Positions 18,878 to 27,635 are shown, numbered from the stretch's first letter. The stretch is DNA of 64,000 nt from Pseudomonas sp. KU26590 (GCF_026153515.1 NZ_CP110644.1:310001-374000), one strand, 5' to 3'. Notes: generated from the sequence alone by a model not told the origin. Made by a program: numbers and translations.

Positions 18878-18987
18878 GCCATGTCCCTCTGTTTGAATGA
18901 ATATGCCAAAAGCCTAGCTGGCTCTTGGCAACACGCTATGAGAGGGGTGGCCCGGCGAATGGTTCAACAGGAAAGTACACCGGTCTT

Positions 18988-19074
18988 TGTAGGAGCGCGC
19001 TTGCCCGCGATGGCGGTGGGTCAGACACCAAAAAGGTGTCAGTTAGACCGTATCGCGGGCAAGCGCGCTCCTAC
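18988..19074. repeat. REPIN, family 2, with inner hairpin
   Basis: TGTAGGAGCGCGCTTGCCCG with CGA (18988-19010) is mirrored perfectly at 19052-19074. Between them ACACC-AAAAA-GGTGT (19025-19039) forms another stem. This REP sequence family differs from the one at 17902-17996. It lies between a small membrane-protein gene and the end of purK. Confidence 0.88.
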
Positions 19075-19139
19075 AGTGCGCGATGCCGGGGGCTAATTAT
19101 CAAATAGCTGGCATGGAATCGACCATTGCAGATCAGTGA

Positions 19140-20222
19140 TCAGTTTTTGATCAGTGCCTCGACCTGCTTCACCTGACGATCCAGCGTCGCGCGGTCTTGG
19201 CTGCGCACGGTGGCGTGGCCGACCTTGCGCCCGGCCTTGAAGGCCTTGCCGTAGTGATGCAGGTGGCAATCTTCAATAGCGATCACTTCACTCACAGCGG
19301 GCACTTCACCGATGAAGTTGAGCATCGCGCTTTCGCCGACCTTGGCGGTCGAACCCAGCGGCAGCCCGGCAACGGCGCGCAGATGGTTCTCGAACTGGCT
19401 GCACTCGGCGCCTTCGGTGGTCCAGTGACCCGAGTTGTGGACGCGCGGGGCGATTTCGTTGGCTTTGAGGCCGCCATCGACTTCGAAGAATTCAAAAGCC
19501 AGAACGCCCACGTAATCCAGCTGCTTGAGCACGCGCCCGGCGTAATCCTCAGCCAGCGCCTGCAGCGGGTGATCGGTGCTGGCGATGGACAGACGCAGAA
19601 TGCCGCTGTCGTGGGTGTTGTGAACCAGCGGATAGAAGCGGGTTTCGCCATCACGGGCACGCACGGCGATCAGCGAGACTTCGCCGGTGAACGGCACGAA
19701 GCCCTCAAGCAGGCACGGCACGCTGCCCAGCTCGGCGAAGGTGCCGCTCACCTCTTCAGCGGTGCGCAGGACTTTCTGGCCCTTGCCGTCATAACCCAGC
19801 GTGCGGGTTTTCAACACGGCCGGCAGACCAATGCTGGCCACCGCAGCGTCCAGATCCGCCTGGGACTGGATGTCGGCAAACGACGGCGTCGGGATGCCGA
19901 GGTCCTTGAACATGCTTTTTTCAAACCAGCGATCGCGGGCGATGCGCAGCGCTTCGGCACTCGGGTAAACAGGCACGAACTGCGAGAGGAAGGCGACGGT
20001 TTCAGCCGGCACGCTTTCGAACTCGAATGTGACCAGATCAACATCATTCGCCAGCAGGCGCAGGTGCTCCTGATCGCCGTAATCGGCGAGCAGGTGCTCG
20101 CCAAGCGCAGCGGCGCAGGCGTCCGGTGCGGGGTCAAGGAAGGCGAAGTTCATCCCCAGCGGGGTGCCCGCCAGTGCCAACATGCGACCCAACTGGCCGC
20201 CACCGATTACGCCGATCTTCAT
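19140..20222 (-). CDS. purK: N5-carboxyaminoimidazole ribonucleotide synthase PurK
   Basis: 360 residues with an ATP-grasp fold. It converts AIR, ATP and bicarbonate to N5-CAIR in purine synthesis. The N-terminal MKIGVIGGGQLGRMLALAG nucleotide motif is diagnostic; further matches are ARDGETRFYPLVHNTH and the metal/ATP segment FEFFEVDGGLKANEIAPRVHNSGHW. It starts 7 bases after the purE stop, with GAGG upstream, so the two form an operon. Confidence 0.97.
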   Translation of the reverse strand: MKIGVIGGGQLGRMLALAGTPLGMNFAFLDPAPDACAAALGEHLLADYGDQEHLRLLANDVDLVTFEFESVPAETVAFLSQFVPVYPSAEALRIARDRWFEKSMFKDLGIPTPSFADIQSQADLDAAVASIGLPAVLKTRTLGYDGKGQKVLRTAEEVSGTFAELGSVPCLLEGFVPFTGEVSLIAVRARDGETRFYPLVHNTHDSGILRLSIASTDHPLQALAEDYAGRVLKQLDYVGVLAFEFFEVDGGLKANEIAPRVHNSGHWTTEGAECSQFENHLRAVAGLPLGSTAKVGESAMLNFIGEVPAVSEVIAIEDCHLHHYGKAFKAGRKVGHATVRSQDRATLDRQVKQVEALIKN

Positions 20223-20229
20223 GAAAACC

Positions 20230-20721
20230 TCAGGCCTCGCGTGGGTCTGGATTGTCCAGAACGCTGTCTGTCTGCTCAGCGCGGAATTTCTTCAGCACTG
20301 CGTGGAAGTGTGGGTGCTTGGCGCCCAGGATACTGGCCGACAACAGCGCAGCGTTGATCGCGCCCGCCTTGCCAATGGCCAGGGTCGCCACCGGAATGCC
20401 GGCAGGCATCTGCACGATGGAGAGCAATGAATCAACGCCCGACAGCATGGAAGACTGAACCGGGACACCCAGAACGGGCAGATGAGTTTTGGCAGCGCAC
20501 ATGCCCGGCAGATGAGCAGCGCCACCGGCGCCGGCGATGATCACCTCGATACCACGGCCTTCGGCTTCTTCGGCGTACTTGAACAGCAGATCGGGCGTGC
20601 GGTGCGCCGAAACCACTTTGACTTCGTACGGAATGCCGAGCTTTTCAAGCATGTCGGCGGTGTGGCTAAGGGTGGACCAATCGGACTTGGAGCCCATGAT
20701 CACGCCAACCAGTGCGCTCAT
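20230..20721 (-). CDS. purE: N5-CAIR mutase PurE
   Basis: 163 residues, class I PurE, which isomerises N5-CAIR to CAIR, the step after PurK. Motifs: GSKSDW (10-15), SAHRTP (38-43, with the catalytic His at 40), [11 protein letters not shown] and the [31 protein letters not shown] stretch. The ATG at 20721 has GAGAGG 7 bases upstream. A strong hairpin with a T-tract lies 43 bases upstream in the presumed leader (20758-20796), which suggests attenuation. Confidence 0.97.
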   Translation of the reverse strand: MSALVGVIMGSKSDWSTLSHTADMLEKLGIPYEVKVVSAHRTPDLLFKYAEEAEGRGIEVIIAGAGGAAHLPGMCAAKTHLPVLGVPVQSSMLSGVDSLLSIVQMPAGIPVATLAIGKAGAINAALLSASILGAKHPHFHAVLKKFRAEQTDSVLDNPDPREA

Positions 20722-20757
20722 CGTCGTGCCTCTCATCGGGCGCCCGCAGGCGCGGCT

Positions 20758-20796
20758 AAAAACAACAAGCCACGCGGGAGAACCGGCGTGGCTTGT
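20758..20796 (-). promoter_or_regulatory. Terminator-like hairpin in the purE leader (candidate attenuator)
   Basis: On the minus strand ACAAGCCACGC (20786-20796) pairs perfectly with GCGTGGCTTGT (20765-20775) over a 10-base loop, followed by TGTTTTTAG. An 11-bp stem plus T-tract has the form of an intrinsic terminator. It lies between a good -10 (TATACT, 20837-20842) and purE, and the 43 bases from hairpin to ATG are GC-rich without a promoter. It could instead be a terminator for the lysR-type gene upstream. Confidence 0.65.
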
Positions 20797-20836
20797 CGTA
20801 CGAATTATGACCAGTCGAACCGGCCGAAGGCCGCGG

Positions 20837-20864
20837 AGTATACCGCAAAGATTCTCGTTTGACA
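20837..20864 (-). promoter_or_regulatory. Candidate purE promoter
   Basis: Minus strand: TATACT at 20837-20842 is a near-consensus -10. The hexamer TGTCAA lies 16 bases upstream (20859-20864), a poor -35. Transcription would begin near 20830, giving a leader of roughly 109 bases that holds a GGCC-GAA-GGCC stem (about 20818-20834) and the terminator-like hairpin. Confidence 0.5.
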
Positions 20865-20932
20865 GACTGCCGGCGACCTCCCGTCAGCCAACCATTTCGG
20901 CCTGTGGAGGCCCGGATTTACTGACTCCCAGG

Positions 20933-21844
20933 TCAGGCGGCCGGCGAGGTGTCGCCTGCTTCCAGCTTGCGCCACAACAGCCGGACATTCGCCTTGCGAA
21001 CCAGCGCGCAGCGGTACAGCCGAATCTCCAGCGGGACGTGCCACTGGGTGCCGCCGCAGATCACCAGTTCTCCCCGTTCAAGCTCCGCCGTCACGCTGAG
21101 CCGCGGCACCCACGCGATACCCAGCCCCTGCAACGCCATGCCTTTGAGGCTGTCAGCCATCGCGGTTTCGTAAATCGTCGTGAAGCGCACGCTGCGCTGG
21201 CGCAACAGCAGGTTCACCGAACGACCCAGAAACGCCCCGGCGCTGTACGCCAGCAGCGGCACGCTCTGCTCCCCTTCCAGGTCGAACAGCGGCCGCCCCT
21301 CTTCGTCCGTTGAGCAGACTGGCAGCATTTCGGTCACGCCCAGATGCAGCGACGGGAAGATCTCGGCGTCCATCTGCAGCGCGGCGTCGGGGTCGTAAAA
21401 CGCCAGCATCAGATCGCAACCGCCTTCACGCAGCGCGTGCACCGCGTCGCCGACGTTGGTGGCGACCAGGCGTGTGGCGATATTCAGCCCTTCATTGCGC
21501 AGTTGCGCGATCCAGCGCGGGAAGAAGCTCAATGCCAGCGAATGCGCGGCGGCGATTTGCATGACTTCGCCCTGCCCGCTTTCCAGATGGTGCAAATGAC
21601 GCAGTACTTCGCCGAGCTGGTCGACCACCGTTCGGGCGGTGACGAGGAATAACTGCCCCGCCGCCGTCAACTCGATCGGCGTGCGCGAGCGATTGACCAG
21701 CGTCAGCCCCAGCGCCGCTTCAAGGCTGCGAATGCGCCGGCTGAAGGCCGGTTGCGTGACAAACCGACGTTCCGCCGCCTGGGAAAAACTGCGAGTCGCG
21801 GCCAGCGCACTGAAGTCTTCCAGCCATTTGCTTTCCAGGTTCAT
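20933..21844 (-). CDS. LysR-family regulator divergent from aspA
   Basis: 303 residues. N-terminal winged helix-turn-helix (about 1-62: WLEDFSALAATRSFSQAAERRFVTQPAFSRRIRSLEAALG) followed by the two-lobed effector domain. The ATG at 21844 (MNLESKWLEDF) has GGAG close by; an upstream extension of 19 codons lacks a site. It is divergent from aspA, with a TATGC-N7-GCATA palindrome between them, so control of aspA is the simplest inference (PA5428 position). The effector is unknown; an aspartate-related metabolite would be a guess. Confidence 0.9.
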   Translation of the reverse strand: MNLESKWLEDFSALAATRSFSQAAERRFVTQPAFSRRIRSLEAALGLTLVNRSRTPIELTAAGQLFLVTARTVVDQLGEVLRHLHHLESGQGEVMQIAAAHSLALSFFPRWIAQLRNEGLNIATRLVATNVGDAVHALREGGCDLMLAFYDPDAALQMDAEIFPSLHLGVTEMLPVCSTDEEGRPLFDLEGEQSVPLLAYSAGAFLGRSVNLLLRQRSVRFTTIYETAMADSLKGMALQGLGIAWVPRLSVTAELERGELVICGGTQWHVPLEIRLYRCALVRKANVRLLWRKLEAGDTSPAA

Positions 21845-21942
21845 CGTTTCTCCAGCTTTGGAAGTTGCGCATTCGCGCGTGCGGACGGGAGCCTCATACA
21901 CTGATTCACACGCACGTCACAATACCCACGTCACAGCGACAT

Positions 21943-21959
21943 TATGCCGATTGCGCATA
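21943..21959. promoter_or_regulatory. LysR-type palindrome between lysR and aspA
   Basis: TATGCCGATTGCGCATA is TATGC-N7-GCATA and contains the T-N11-A core of LysR-type binding sites. It lies 97 bases before aspA and 99 before the regulator, a normal place for a shared operator. Confidence 0.55.
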
Positions 21960-22055
21960 GGGCAGCGTTTTACAGCATTGGTCCAGAATAGCCCACAGGC
22001 CTAGTATCAAGGGCGTTCCGGCTTAGTCCGTGCCCCTCTTGAGACTTTCTCTATC

Positions 22056-23480
22056 ATGTCCTCCGCTGCATCATTTCGCATCGAAAAAGACTTGCTTGGC
22101 GTTCTCGAAGTACCCGCTGAAGCGTATTACGGCATCCAGACCCTGCGCGCAGTGCATAACTTCCGCCTCTCTGGCGTTCCGCTTTCGCACTACCCGAAGC
22201 TGGTCGTAGCGCTGGCGATGGTCAAGCAGGCAGCAGCGGATGCAAACCATCAGCTGGGCCATTTGAGCACCGAGAAGCATGCGGGCATCAGCGAAGCCTG
22301 TGCACGACTGATCCGCGGTGATTTCCACGATCAGTTCGTCGTCGACATGATTCAGGGCGGCGCCGGCACCTCCACTAACATGAACGCCAACGAAGTCATC
22401 GCCAACATCGCCCTCGAAGCGATGGGTCATGCCAAGGGCGAATACACATTCCTGCACCCGAACAACGACGTGAACATGGCGCAGTCCACCAACGACGCCT
22501 ACCCGACGGCCATTCGCCTGGGTTTGCTGTTGGGCCACGACGCGCTGCTCGCCAGCCTCGACAGCCTGATTCAGGCGTTCGCGGCCAAAGGTCACGAGTT
22601 CAACCACGTGTTGAAAATGGGCCGCACCCAGCTGCAAGACGCAGTACCGATGACCCTGGGTCAGGAATTCCGCGCCTTCGCCACTACATTGACTGAAGAC
22701 CTCAACCGCCTGCGCAGCCTGGCGCCTGAGCTGCTGACCGAAGTCAACCTCGGCGGCACCGCCATCGGCACCGGCATCAACGCCGACCCTGGTTATCAGC
22801 ACCTGGCCGTTCAGCGTCTTGCGACCATCAGCGGCCAGCCGCTGGTGCCAGCTGCGGACCTGATCGAAGCCACCTCCGACATGGGTGCTTTCGTACTGTT
22901 CTCCGGCATGCTCAAGCGCACCGCGGTCAAGCTGTCGAAGATCTGCAACGACCTGCGCCTGCTCTCCAGCGGCCCGCGCACCGGCATCAACGAAATCAAC
23001 CTCCCTGCCCGTCAGCCAGGCAGCTCGATCATGCCGGGCAAGGTGAATCCGGTGATTCCGGAGGCGGTGAACATGTGCGCCTTCGAAATCATGGGCAACG
23101 ACCTGGCGCTGACCATCGCTGCCGAGGGCGGCCAGTTGCAGCTGAACGTGATGGAGCCGTTGATTGCCTACAAGATCTTCGACTCGATTCGCCTGCTTCA
23201 GCGCGCCATGGACATGCTGCGCGAACACTGCATCGTCGGCATCACCGCCAACGAAGCGCGCTGTCGCGAACTGGTCGAGCACTCAATCGGCCTTGTCACC
23301 GCACTGAACCCCTACATCGGTTACGAGAACGCTACCCGTATCGCCCGCGTTGCACTGGAAACAGGCCGTGGCGTGCTGGAGCTGGTGCGTGAAGAGGGCT
23401 TGCTCGATGACGTCATGCTGGCAGACATCCTGCGCCCCGAGAACATGATTGCGCCGCGACTCGTGCCCTTGAAGGCTTGA
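22056..23480 (+). CDS. aspA: Aspartate ammonia-lyase AspA
   Basis: 474-residue cytoplasmic enzyme that releases ammonia from L-aspartate to give fumarate. The fumarase/aspartase signature GSSIMPGKVNP is at 322-332. The TSTNMNANEV (GTSTNMNANEVIANIA) and SQSTNDAYPTA-type (AQSTNDAYPTAIRL) segments are also present, the latter with Ala for the first Ser. Class II fumarase is related but AspA fits better given the neighbours: a symporter and asparaginase downstream and a divergent LysR gene upstream. A strong terminator follows. Confidence 0.95.
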   Translation: MSSAASFRIEKDLLGVLEVPAEAYYGIQTLRAVHNFRLSGVPLSHYPKLVVALAMVKQAAADANHQLGHLSTEKHAGISEACARLIRGDFHDQFVVDMIQGGAGTSTNMNANEVIANIALEAMGHAKGEYTFLHPNNDVNMAQSTNDAYPTAIRLGLLLGHDALLASLDSLIQAFAAKGHEFNHVLKMGRTQLQDAVPMTLGQEFRAFATTLTEDLNRLRSLAPELLTEVNLGGTAIGTGINADPGYQHLAVQRLATISGQPLVPAADLIEATSDMGAFVLFSGMLKRTAVKLSKICNDLRLLSSGPRTGINEINLPARQPGSSIMPGKVNPVIPEAVNMCAFEIMGNDLALTIAAEGGQLQLNVMEPLIAYKIFDSIRLLQRAMDMLREHCIVGITANEARCRELVEHSIGLVTALNPYIGYENATRIARVALETGRGVLELVREEGLLDDVMLADILRPENMIAPRLVPLKA

Positions 23481-23549
23481 TCGTCCGGCTCTGCAGCACT
23501 TGCAACACGATCACCAGGCTGAGGGTCTAGACACCCCTCACCCTTTTGA

Positions 23550-23584
23550 GGGCCGGAAGCACACGCTTCCAGGCCCTTTTTTTT
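23550..23584 (+). terminator. Intrinsic terminator after aspA
   Basis: GGGCC-GGAAGC (23550-23560), loop ACAC, GCTTCC-A-GGCCC (23565-23576), then eight T (23577-23584). This is a textbook rho-independent terminator with one bulged A. Confidence 0.95.
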
Positions 23585-23679
23585 GCCCAGCGTCATTCGG
23601 GCTTGATGCAAACCGGATAAAGACTCCAATAACGCGCGCCGGTATAGTGCGCACCCTCTAAGAAAGCGAGGAAACACCA

Positions 23680-25134
23680 ATGCTTGAAGTCATCAACGAC
23701 TTCCTCTCGGGAAAAGTACTGATCGTGCTCATTGTGGGGCTCGGTGGATATTTCACGATTCGCTCGCGTTTCGTTCAGTTCCGTCACTTCTTTCACATGT
23801 TCGCGGTTTTTCGCGACAGTCTGCGCAGCAGCGCGGGCCAGCTGAGTTCATTTCAGGCCCTGATGCTAAGCCTTGCCGGCCGCGTCGGCGCCGGTAACAT
23901 CGCAGGCGTCGGCATCGCCGTCACCCTGGGCGGACCCGGTGCGGTGTTCTGGATGTGGGTCACTGCCCTTGTCGGCATGGCGAGCAGCTTTTTCGAATGC
24001 TCCCTCGGCCAGCTGTACAAACGCTGCGACGCCGAAGGCCAGTTCCGCGGCGGCCCGTCCTATTACATTCAGCACGGCCTGGGTAAACGCTGGCTGGGCA
24101 TGATCATGGCGGTGTTGTTGCTGGTGACCTTCGGTTTCGCCTTCAACGGCCTGCAATCCCACGCCGTGACCCACTCGCTCAACGACGCGTTCAAGATCTC
24201 GCCAGGCTACGCCGGCGTCGGTCTTGCGATTCTGCTGGGCCTGGTGTTCGTCGGCGGGATCAAGCGCATCGCCAAGGTCGCCGACCTGCTGGTGCCGATC
24301 AAGACGCTGGTCTACATCGCGGTCACGCTGTATGTCATTGGTGTGCAGTTCGAGCACGTTCCACACATGCTGATGACCATTGTCAAAAGCGCGTTCGGCA
24401 TGGATGAAGTGTTCGGTGGCCTGATCGGCAGCGCCATTGTCATGGGCGTCAAACGTGGCGTCTTCGCCAACGAAGCCGGCTTAGGCAGCGCACCCAACGT
24501 GGCAGCGGTCGCTCAGGTCGAGCACCCGGTTGCACAGGGTGTGGTTCAAGCGTTCAGCGTGTTCCTCGACACCTTCGTCATCTGCACCTGCACCGCGCTG
24601 CTGATCCTGCTGTCGGGTTTCTACACGCCCGGCTTCGAAGGCGATGGCATTGCCCTGACGCAGAACTCCCTCGCCGCCGTCGTCGGTGACTGGGGCAGGC
24701 TGTTCATCAGCGTGGCGCTGGCGCTGTTCGTGTTCACCTCGATTCTCTACAACTACTACTTGGGCGAAAACAGCCTGCGCTTCCTGCTGGGCGAGAACCG
24801 CAAGGCGATCTTCTTCTATCGCGTGTTGGTCCTTGCGCTGATTCTGTGGGGCGCGGTCGAAGATCTGGGCACGGTGTTCGCCTTCGCTGACATCACCATG
24901 ACGCTACTGGCCTTCGTCAACCTGATTGCGCTGGCGATGCTGTTCAAAATCGCGCTGCGGGTGCTGAAAGACTACGATGACCAGCGTAAAGCCGGCATCA
25001 AGACGCCGGTTTTCGACTCCAGCCAGTTCCCTGATCTGGACCTGGACCTGCAAGCCTGGCCAAAGCCTGGTACCGCGCAGCCTGCGGCAACCTCGGCAAC
25101 GGTCAGCGGCAAATCGGTCGCGGACGCGCATTGA
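23680..25134 (+). CDS. Sodium:alanine/glycine symporter (AGCS family)
   Basis: 484 residues with about ten membrane helices. Family hallmarks: GGYFTIRSRFVQFRHF at the start, SLAGRVGAGNIAGVGIAVTLGGPGAVFWMWVTALVGMASSFFE, and VKRGVFANEAGLGSAPNVAAVAQ. It imports small amino acids (alanine, glycine, perhaps others) with sodium. GAGGAA precedes the ATG, and TATAGT near 23643 could be a -10. ansA follows after 30 bases, so the pair may bring in and degrade amino acids, though asparagine transport by this family is not established. Confidence 0.93.
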   Translation: MLEVINDFLSGKVLIVLIVGLGGYFTIRSRFVQFRHFFHMFAVFRDSLRSSAGQLSSFQALMLSLAGRVGAGNIAGVGIAVTLGGPGAVFWMWVTALVGMASSFFECSLGQLYKRCDAEGQFRGGPSYYIQHGLGKRWLGMIMAVLLLVTFGFAFNGLQSHAVTHSLNDAFKISPGYAGVGLAILLGLVFVGGIKRIAKVADLLVPIKTLVYIAVTLYVIGVQFEHVPHMLMTIVKSAFGMDEVFGGLIGSAIVMGVKRGVFANEAGLGSAPNVAAVAQVEHPVAQGVVQAFSVFLDTFVICTCTALLILLSGFYTPGFEGDGIALTQNSLAAVVGDWGRLFISVALALFVFTSILYNYYLGENSLRFLLGENRKAIFFYRVLVLALILWGAVEDLGTVFAFADITMTLLAFVNLIALAMLFKIALRVLKDYDDQRKAGIKTPVFDSSQFPDLDLDLQAWPKPGTAQPAATSATVSGKSVADAH

Positions 25135-25164
25135 TCATTTGAGCGTCAGTACAGGGAGACAGGC

Positions 25165-26169
25165 ATGAATCGCAAAAACCACGCAGCAGCCCGCCAGGTG
25201 ATGGTGCTGTATACCGGTGGAACCATCGGCATGCAGGCCAGCGAAAACGGGCTGGCACCCGCTTCCGGCTTTGAAGCACGCATGGCTGAGCAACTGGCCG
25301 CACTGCCCGAACTGTTGGTGCCGCAGTGGTCGTTCCGCGAAATGTCTCCCCTGATCGACAGCGCCAACATGACCCCTGACTACTGGCAGCGCTTGCGTGA
25401 AGCGGTGGTGGACGCGATCGAGGTTCAGCATTGCGATGCCGTGCTGATCCTGCACGGCACCGACACCCTGGCCTACAGCGCAGCGGCCATGAGCTTTCAA
25501 CTGTTGGGCCTGAATGCCCCGGTTGTGTTCACCGGTTCCATGTTGCCAGCCGGTGTTCCCGACAGCGATGCCTGGGAAAACGTCAACGGCGCCTTGCAGG
25601 CCTTGGATCAAGGGCTCGCCTCGGGGGTGCATTTGTACTTCCATGGCGAGCTGCTTGAGCCGACACGGTGTGCGAAGGTTCGCAGCTTCGGCCGTAACCC
25701 TTTCGCGGCGCTTAATCGCGCCCGGGGTGGTGAGGCTGTATCGGCGTTGCCGACGGCGCTGGATTACCGCCAGCCTAAGAAACTGGCGAATGTCGCCGTG
25801 CTGCCCCTGTTTCCCGGCATTGGCGCTGCACAGCTCGACGGTTTGATCGACAGCGGCATTCAAGGTCTTGTGCTGGAATGCTTCGGCAGCGGCACTGGCC
25901 CCAGCGATAACGCAGGATTCCTTGCAAGCCTGCAGCGTGCGTATCAGCAAGGCGTCGTGGTCGTGGCGATTACCCAATGCCACGAAGGCGGCGTCGAACT
26001 GGACGTATATGAGGCTGGCAGTCGTCTGCGCGATGCCGGCGTGCTGTCCGGCGGAGGCATGACCCGCGAAGCCGCATTCGGCAAGCTGCATGCACTGCTG
26101 GGGGCTGGTCTGGAGGGGGAGGAAGTACGACGGCTGGTTGAGCTGGATGTTTGCGGCGAGTTGCGTTAA
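25165..26169 (+). CDS. ansA: L-asparaginase, type I (cytoplasmic)
   Basis: 334 residues, converting L-asparagine to aspartate and ammonia. The two asparaginase signatures are present: VLYTGGTIGM (nucleophile Thr at 17; second Thr 20) and ILHGTDTLAYSA (Thr 99, Asp 100), plus the Lys in the PKKLANVAVLPLFPG region. There is no signal peptide, so it should be cytoplasmic, and the length fits AnsA-type enzymes. AGGGAG lies upstream of the ATG. Its product feeds AspA encoded two genes upstream. Confidence 0.92.
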   Translation: MNRKNHAAARQVMVLYTGGTIGMQASENGLAPASGFEARMAEQLAALPELLVPQWSFREMSPLIDSANMTPDYWQRLREAVVDAIEVQHCDAVLILHGTDTLAYSAAAMSFQLLGLNAPVVFTGSMLPAGVPDSDAWENVNGALQALDQGLASGVHLYFHGELLEPTRCAKVRSFGRNPFAALNRARGGEAVSALPTALDYRQPKKLANVAVLPLFPGIGAAQLDGLIDSGIQGLVLECFGSGTGPSDNAGFLASLQRAYQQGVVVVAITQCHEGGVELDVYEAGSRLRDAGVLSGGGMTREAAFGKLHALLGAGLEGEEVRRLVELDVCGELR

Positions 26170-26253
26170 AGCTACTCTGAAATCAGTAGCTTCAAACGGG
26201 GCCCTACTTCGCGAAAACGGAACCTACGAAGTAAGGCATGCAGCTGCATGAAC

Positions 26254-27552
26254 TTAAGTAAGGTACCGGGAAATCCAGAAACTGGTGTTCTCACCCGGCC
26301 TTGGGTTAACCACCCATCCTCCTATGAGCAGCTTACTCTCTGCTCCTTCGTCATCCTTTATCTCTTCAGCAAAGGAAGTGAACAGGTACCCTGGAACCTT
26401 GGTCAGTACTGATCCCTGCTCACCAAAAGTTGTATCCAGCGTCCCGTCAGCGTTAATCCGGCTCAGAGTAAGCGCACTCGTATCACCGAAGGTTGTCCCG
26501 ATGCCAATAGACAGCCCCGATTCCAGCGGTATGACGTAGCTACCGATATTACCCTCTCCCAATGGGATACTTAACGGCTCACCGCCGTTGAAACTCTGAT
26601 CCGGCTTACCATCCAGACTTAGCTTTGTATACACTGCGGTTTGCTTTCCGATTGCCCCTAAAGCGCCCACCACAAATATTCCATCGCCTCGAATCGCAAG
26701 GTTTGCCACAAATCCACCGGCGCTGCCATCGCCATACGTAAACTTGCCCCCTTCTGCAAAACTTTCATCGACACTGCCGTTATCGAAAAACCGGGAAATC
26801 GCCATCTTGTCCCCAAGATTGCCAGCAACGTAGATCCGTTGTTGGCTGTCGAGCCGAATCCTTGAATAACTTTCTTGTGCCTTAGCGGTTGAATATACGA
26901 ATCCGTCTTTACCAAACGACAGGTCGGTAACACCATCTTTGTGGATTCGCATCACTGCGCTGTCAAAATCGCCGTATGTTTTAATCGTTTCAGCAGTGAT
27001 TAGAATCTTGCCATTTTCTTGAAGGGCCATCCCCCCTGCGATGCTATTAGGGTACTTAAGCGCCGGACGATGAATACCGTTAATACCGAAGCTGGTATCC
27101 ATTTCTCCGTTATCTCCTACCTTAATGACAATAAGAGAATCGGACTCGCCCCCGGCGAGGTCGTACAGGCCCAATGTAAGTAAAACACCTTCATTGGGTA
27201 CCACCAACGAGCCAGTCACGCGTACGCGATGCTCGAAGAGTTCCAGAAACGCATACCCACCGGTGCCATAGGACTCAACCAATTTGCCATTCGTATCGAG
27301 CCTTACCGTAACCACGCCGACTTTCTCGCCAGCGCGATAATGCAAACCCTTGGGGGTTGCATGAGTAATGACGCTCGTGGCGGGCTGTGCAAGCGAACGG
27401 GCTGGTGCTCCAGCAACATAGGTACCAATGATCAGATATCCGTCGCTTAAACGCTTGATATGACCGCCGGTGCTTTGATTAAGACCCACTGAAATAACGC
27501 CGTTCTCTCCAAAATCCGGATCTTGATCCCCTGGCTTCCGTTCGTTGCTCAT
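26254..27552 (-). CDS. Second delta-60 repeat protein, function unknown
   Basis: 432 residues with seven delta-60 units like the protein at 13374-14732. Marks are at residues 11 (DPDFGENG), 92 (VESYGTGG), 152 (DTSFGING), 210 (DLSFGKDG), 262 (DESFAEGG), 318 (DQSFNGGEP) and 373 (DTTFGEQG). In both proteins the sixth unit reads S-F-N-G-G-x-P, so they share blade order and probably a common ancestor, though the sequences are otherwise diverged. No signal peptide or membrane helix. The start is ATG 27552 with GAGGG 8 bases upstream. GC content looks lower than in the flanking ansA and bestrophin genes. Function unknown. Confidence 0.85.
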   Translation of the reverse strand: MSNERKPGDQDPDFGENGVISVGLNQSTGGHIKRLSDGYLIIGTYVAGAPARSLAQPATSVITHATPKGLHYRAGEKVGVVTVRLDTNGKLVESYGTGGYAFLELFEHRVRVTGSLVVPNEGVLLTLGLYDLAGGESDSLIVIKVGDNGEMDTSFGINGIHRPALKYPNSIAGGMALQENGKILITAETIKTYGDFDSAVMRIHKDGVTDLSFGKDGFVYSTAKAQESYSRIRLDSQQRIYVAGNLGDKMAISRFFDNGSVDESFAEGGKFTYGDGSAGGFVANLAIRGDGIFVVGALGAIGKQTAVYTKLSLDGKPDQSFNGGEPLSIPLGEGNIGSYVIPLESGLSIGIGTTFGDTSALTLSRINADGTLDTTFGEQGSVLTKVPGYLFTSFAEEIKDDEGAESKLLIGGWVVNPRPGENTSFWISRYLT

Positions 27553-27617
27553 CACTCATCCCTCAATGACTATCGAATACCGAGAGATAACAATAAGACT
27601 TCGGGGCACACGGCATA

Positions 27618-27635
27618 ACTGTCAGTAATGACAGT
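27618..27635. promoter_or_regulatory. Perfect palindrome upstream of the delta-60 gene
   Basis: ACTGTCA-GTAA-TGACAGT is an inverted repeat with 7-bp arms, ending 66 bases before the delta-60 start. It could be an operator or a hairpin. The arm CTGTCA resembles a PHO half-site, but the second copy is inverted, not direct, so it is not a PHO box. Confidence 0.45.

Noticed and set aside
20859..20864. Perfect TTGACA -35 hexamer on the plus strand
   Set aside because: No -10 at the right distance on the plus strand and no plus-strand gene follows; on the minus strand it reads as the weak -35 TGTCAA used in the purE promoter proposal.
22071..23282. Open frame of about 400 codons antisense to aspA
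   Set aside because: Entirely inside the coding strand of a certain gene; low-complexity Gln/His/Val composition.
26169..26192. Hairpin AAGCTACT...AGTAGCTT after ansA
   Set aside because: Eight-bp stem but it overlaps the stop codon and has no T-tract, so I did not list it as a terminator.
27618..27635. Palindrome read as a PHO box
   Set aside because: A PHO box needs direct repeats of CTGTCAT; here the second half is inverted.
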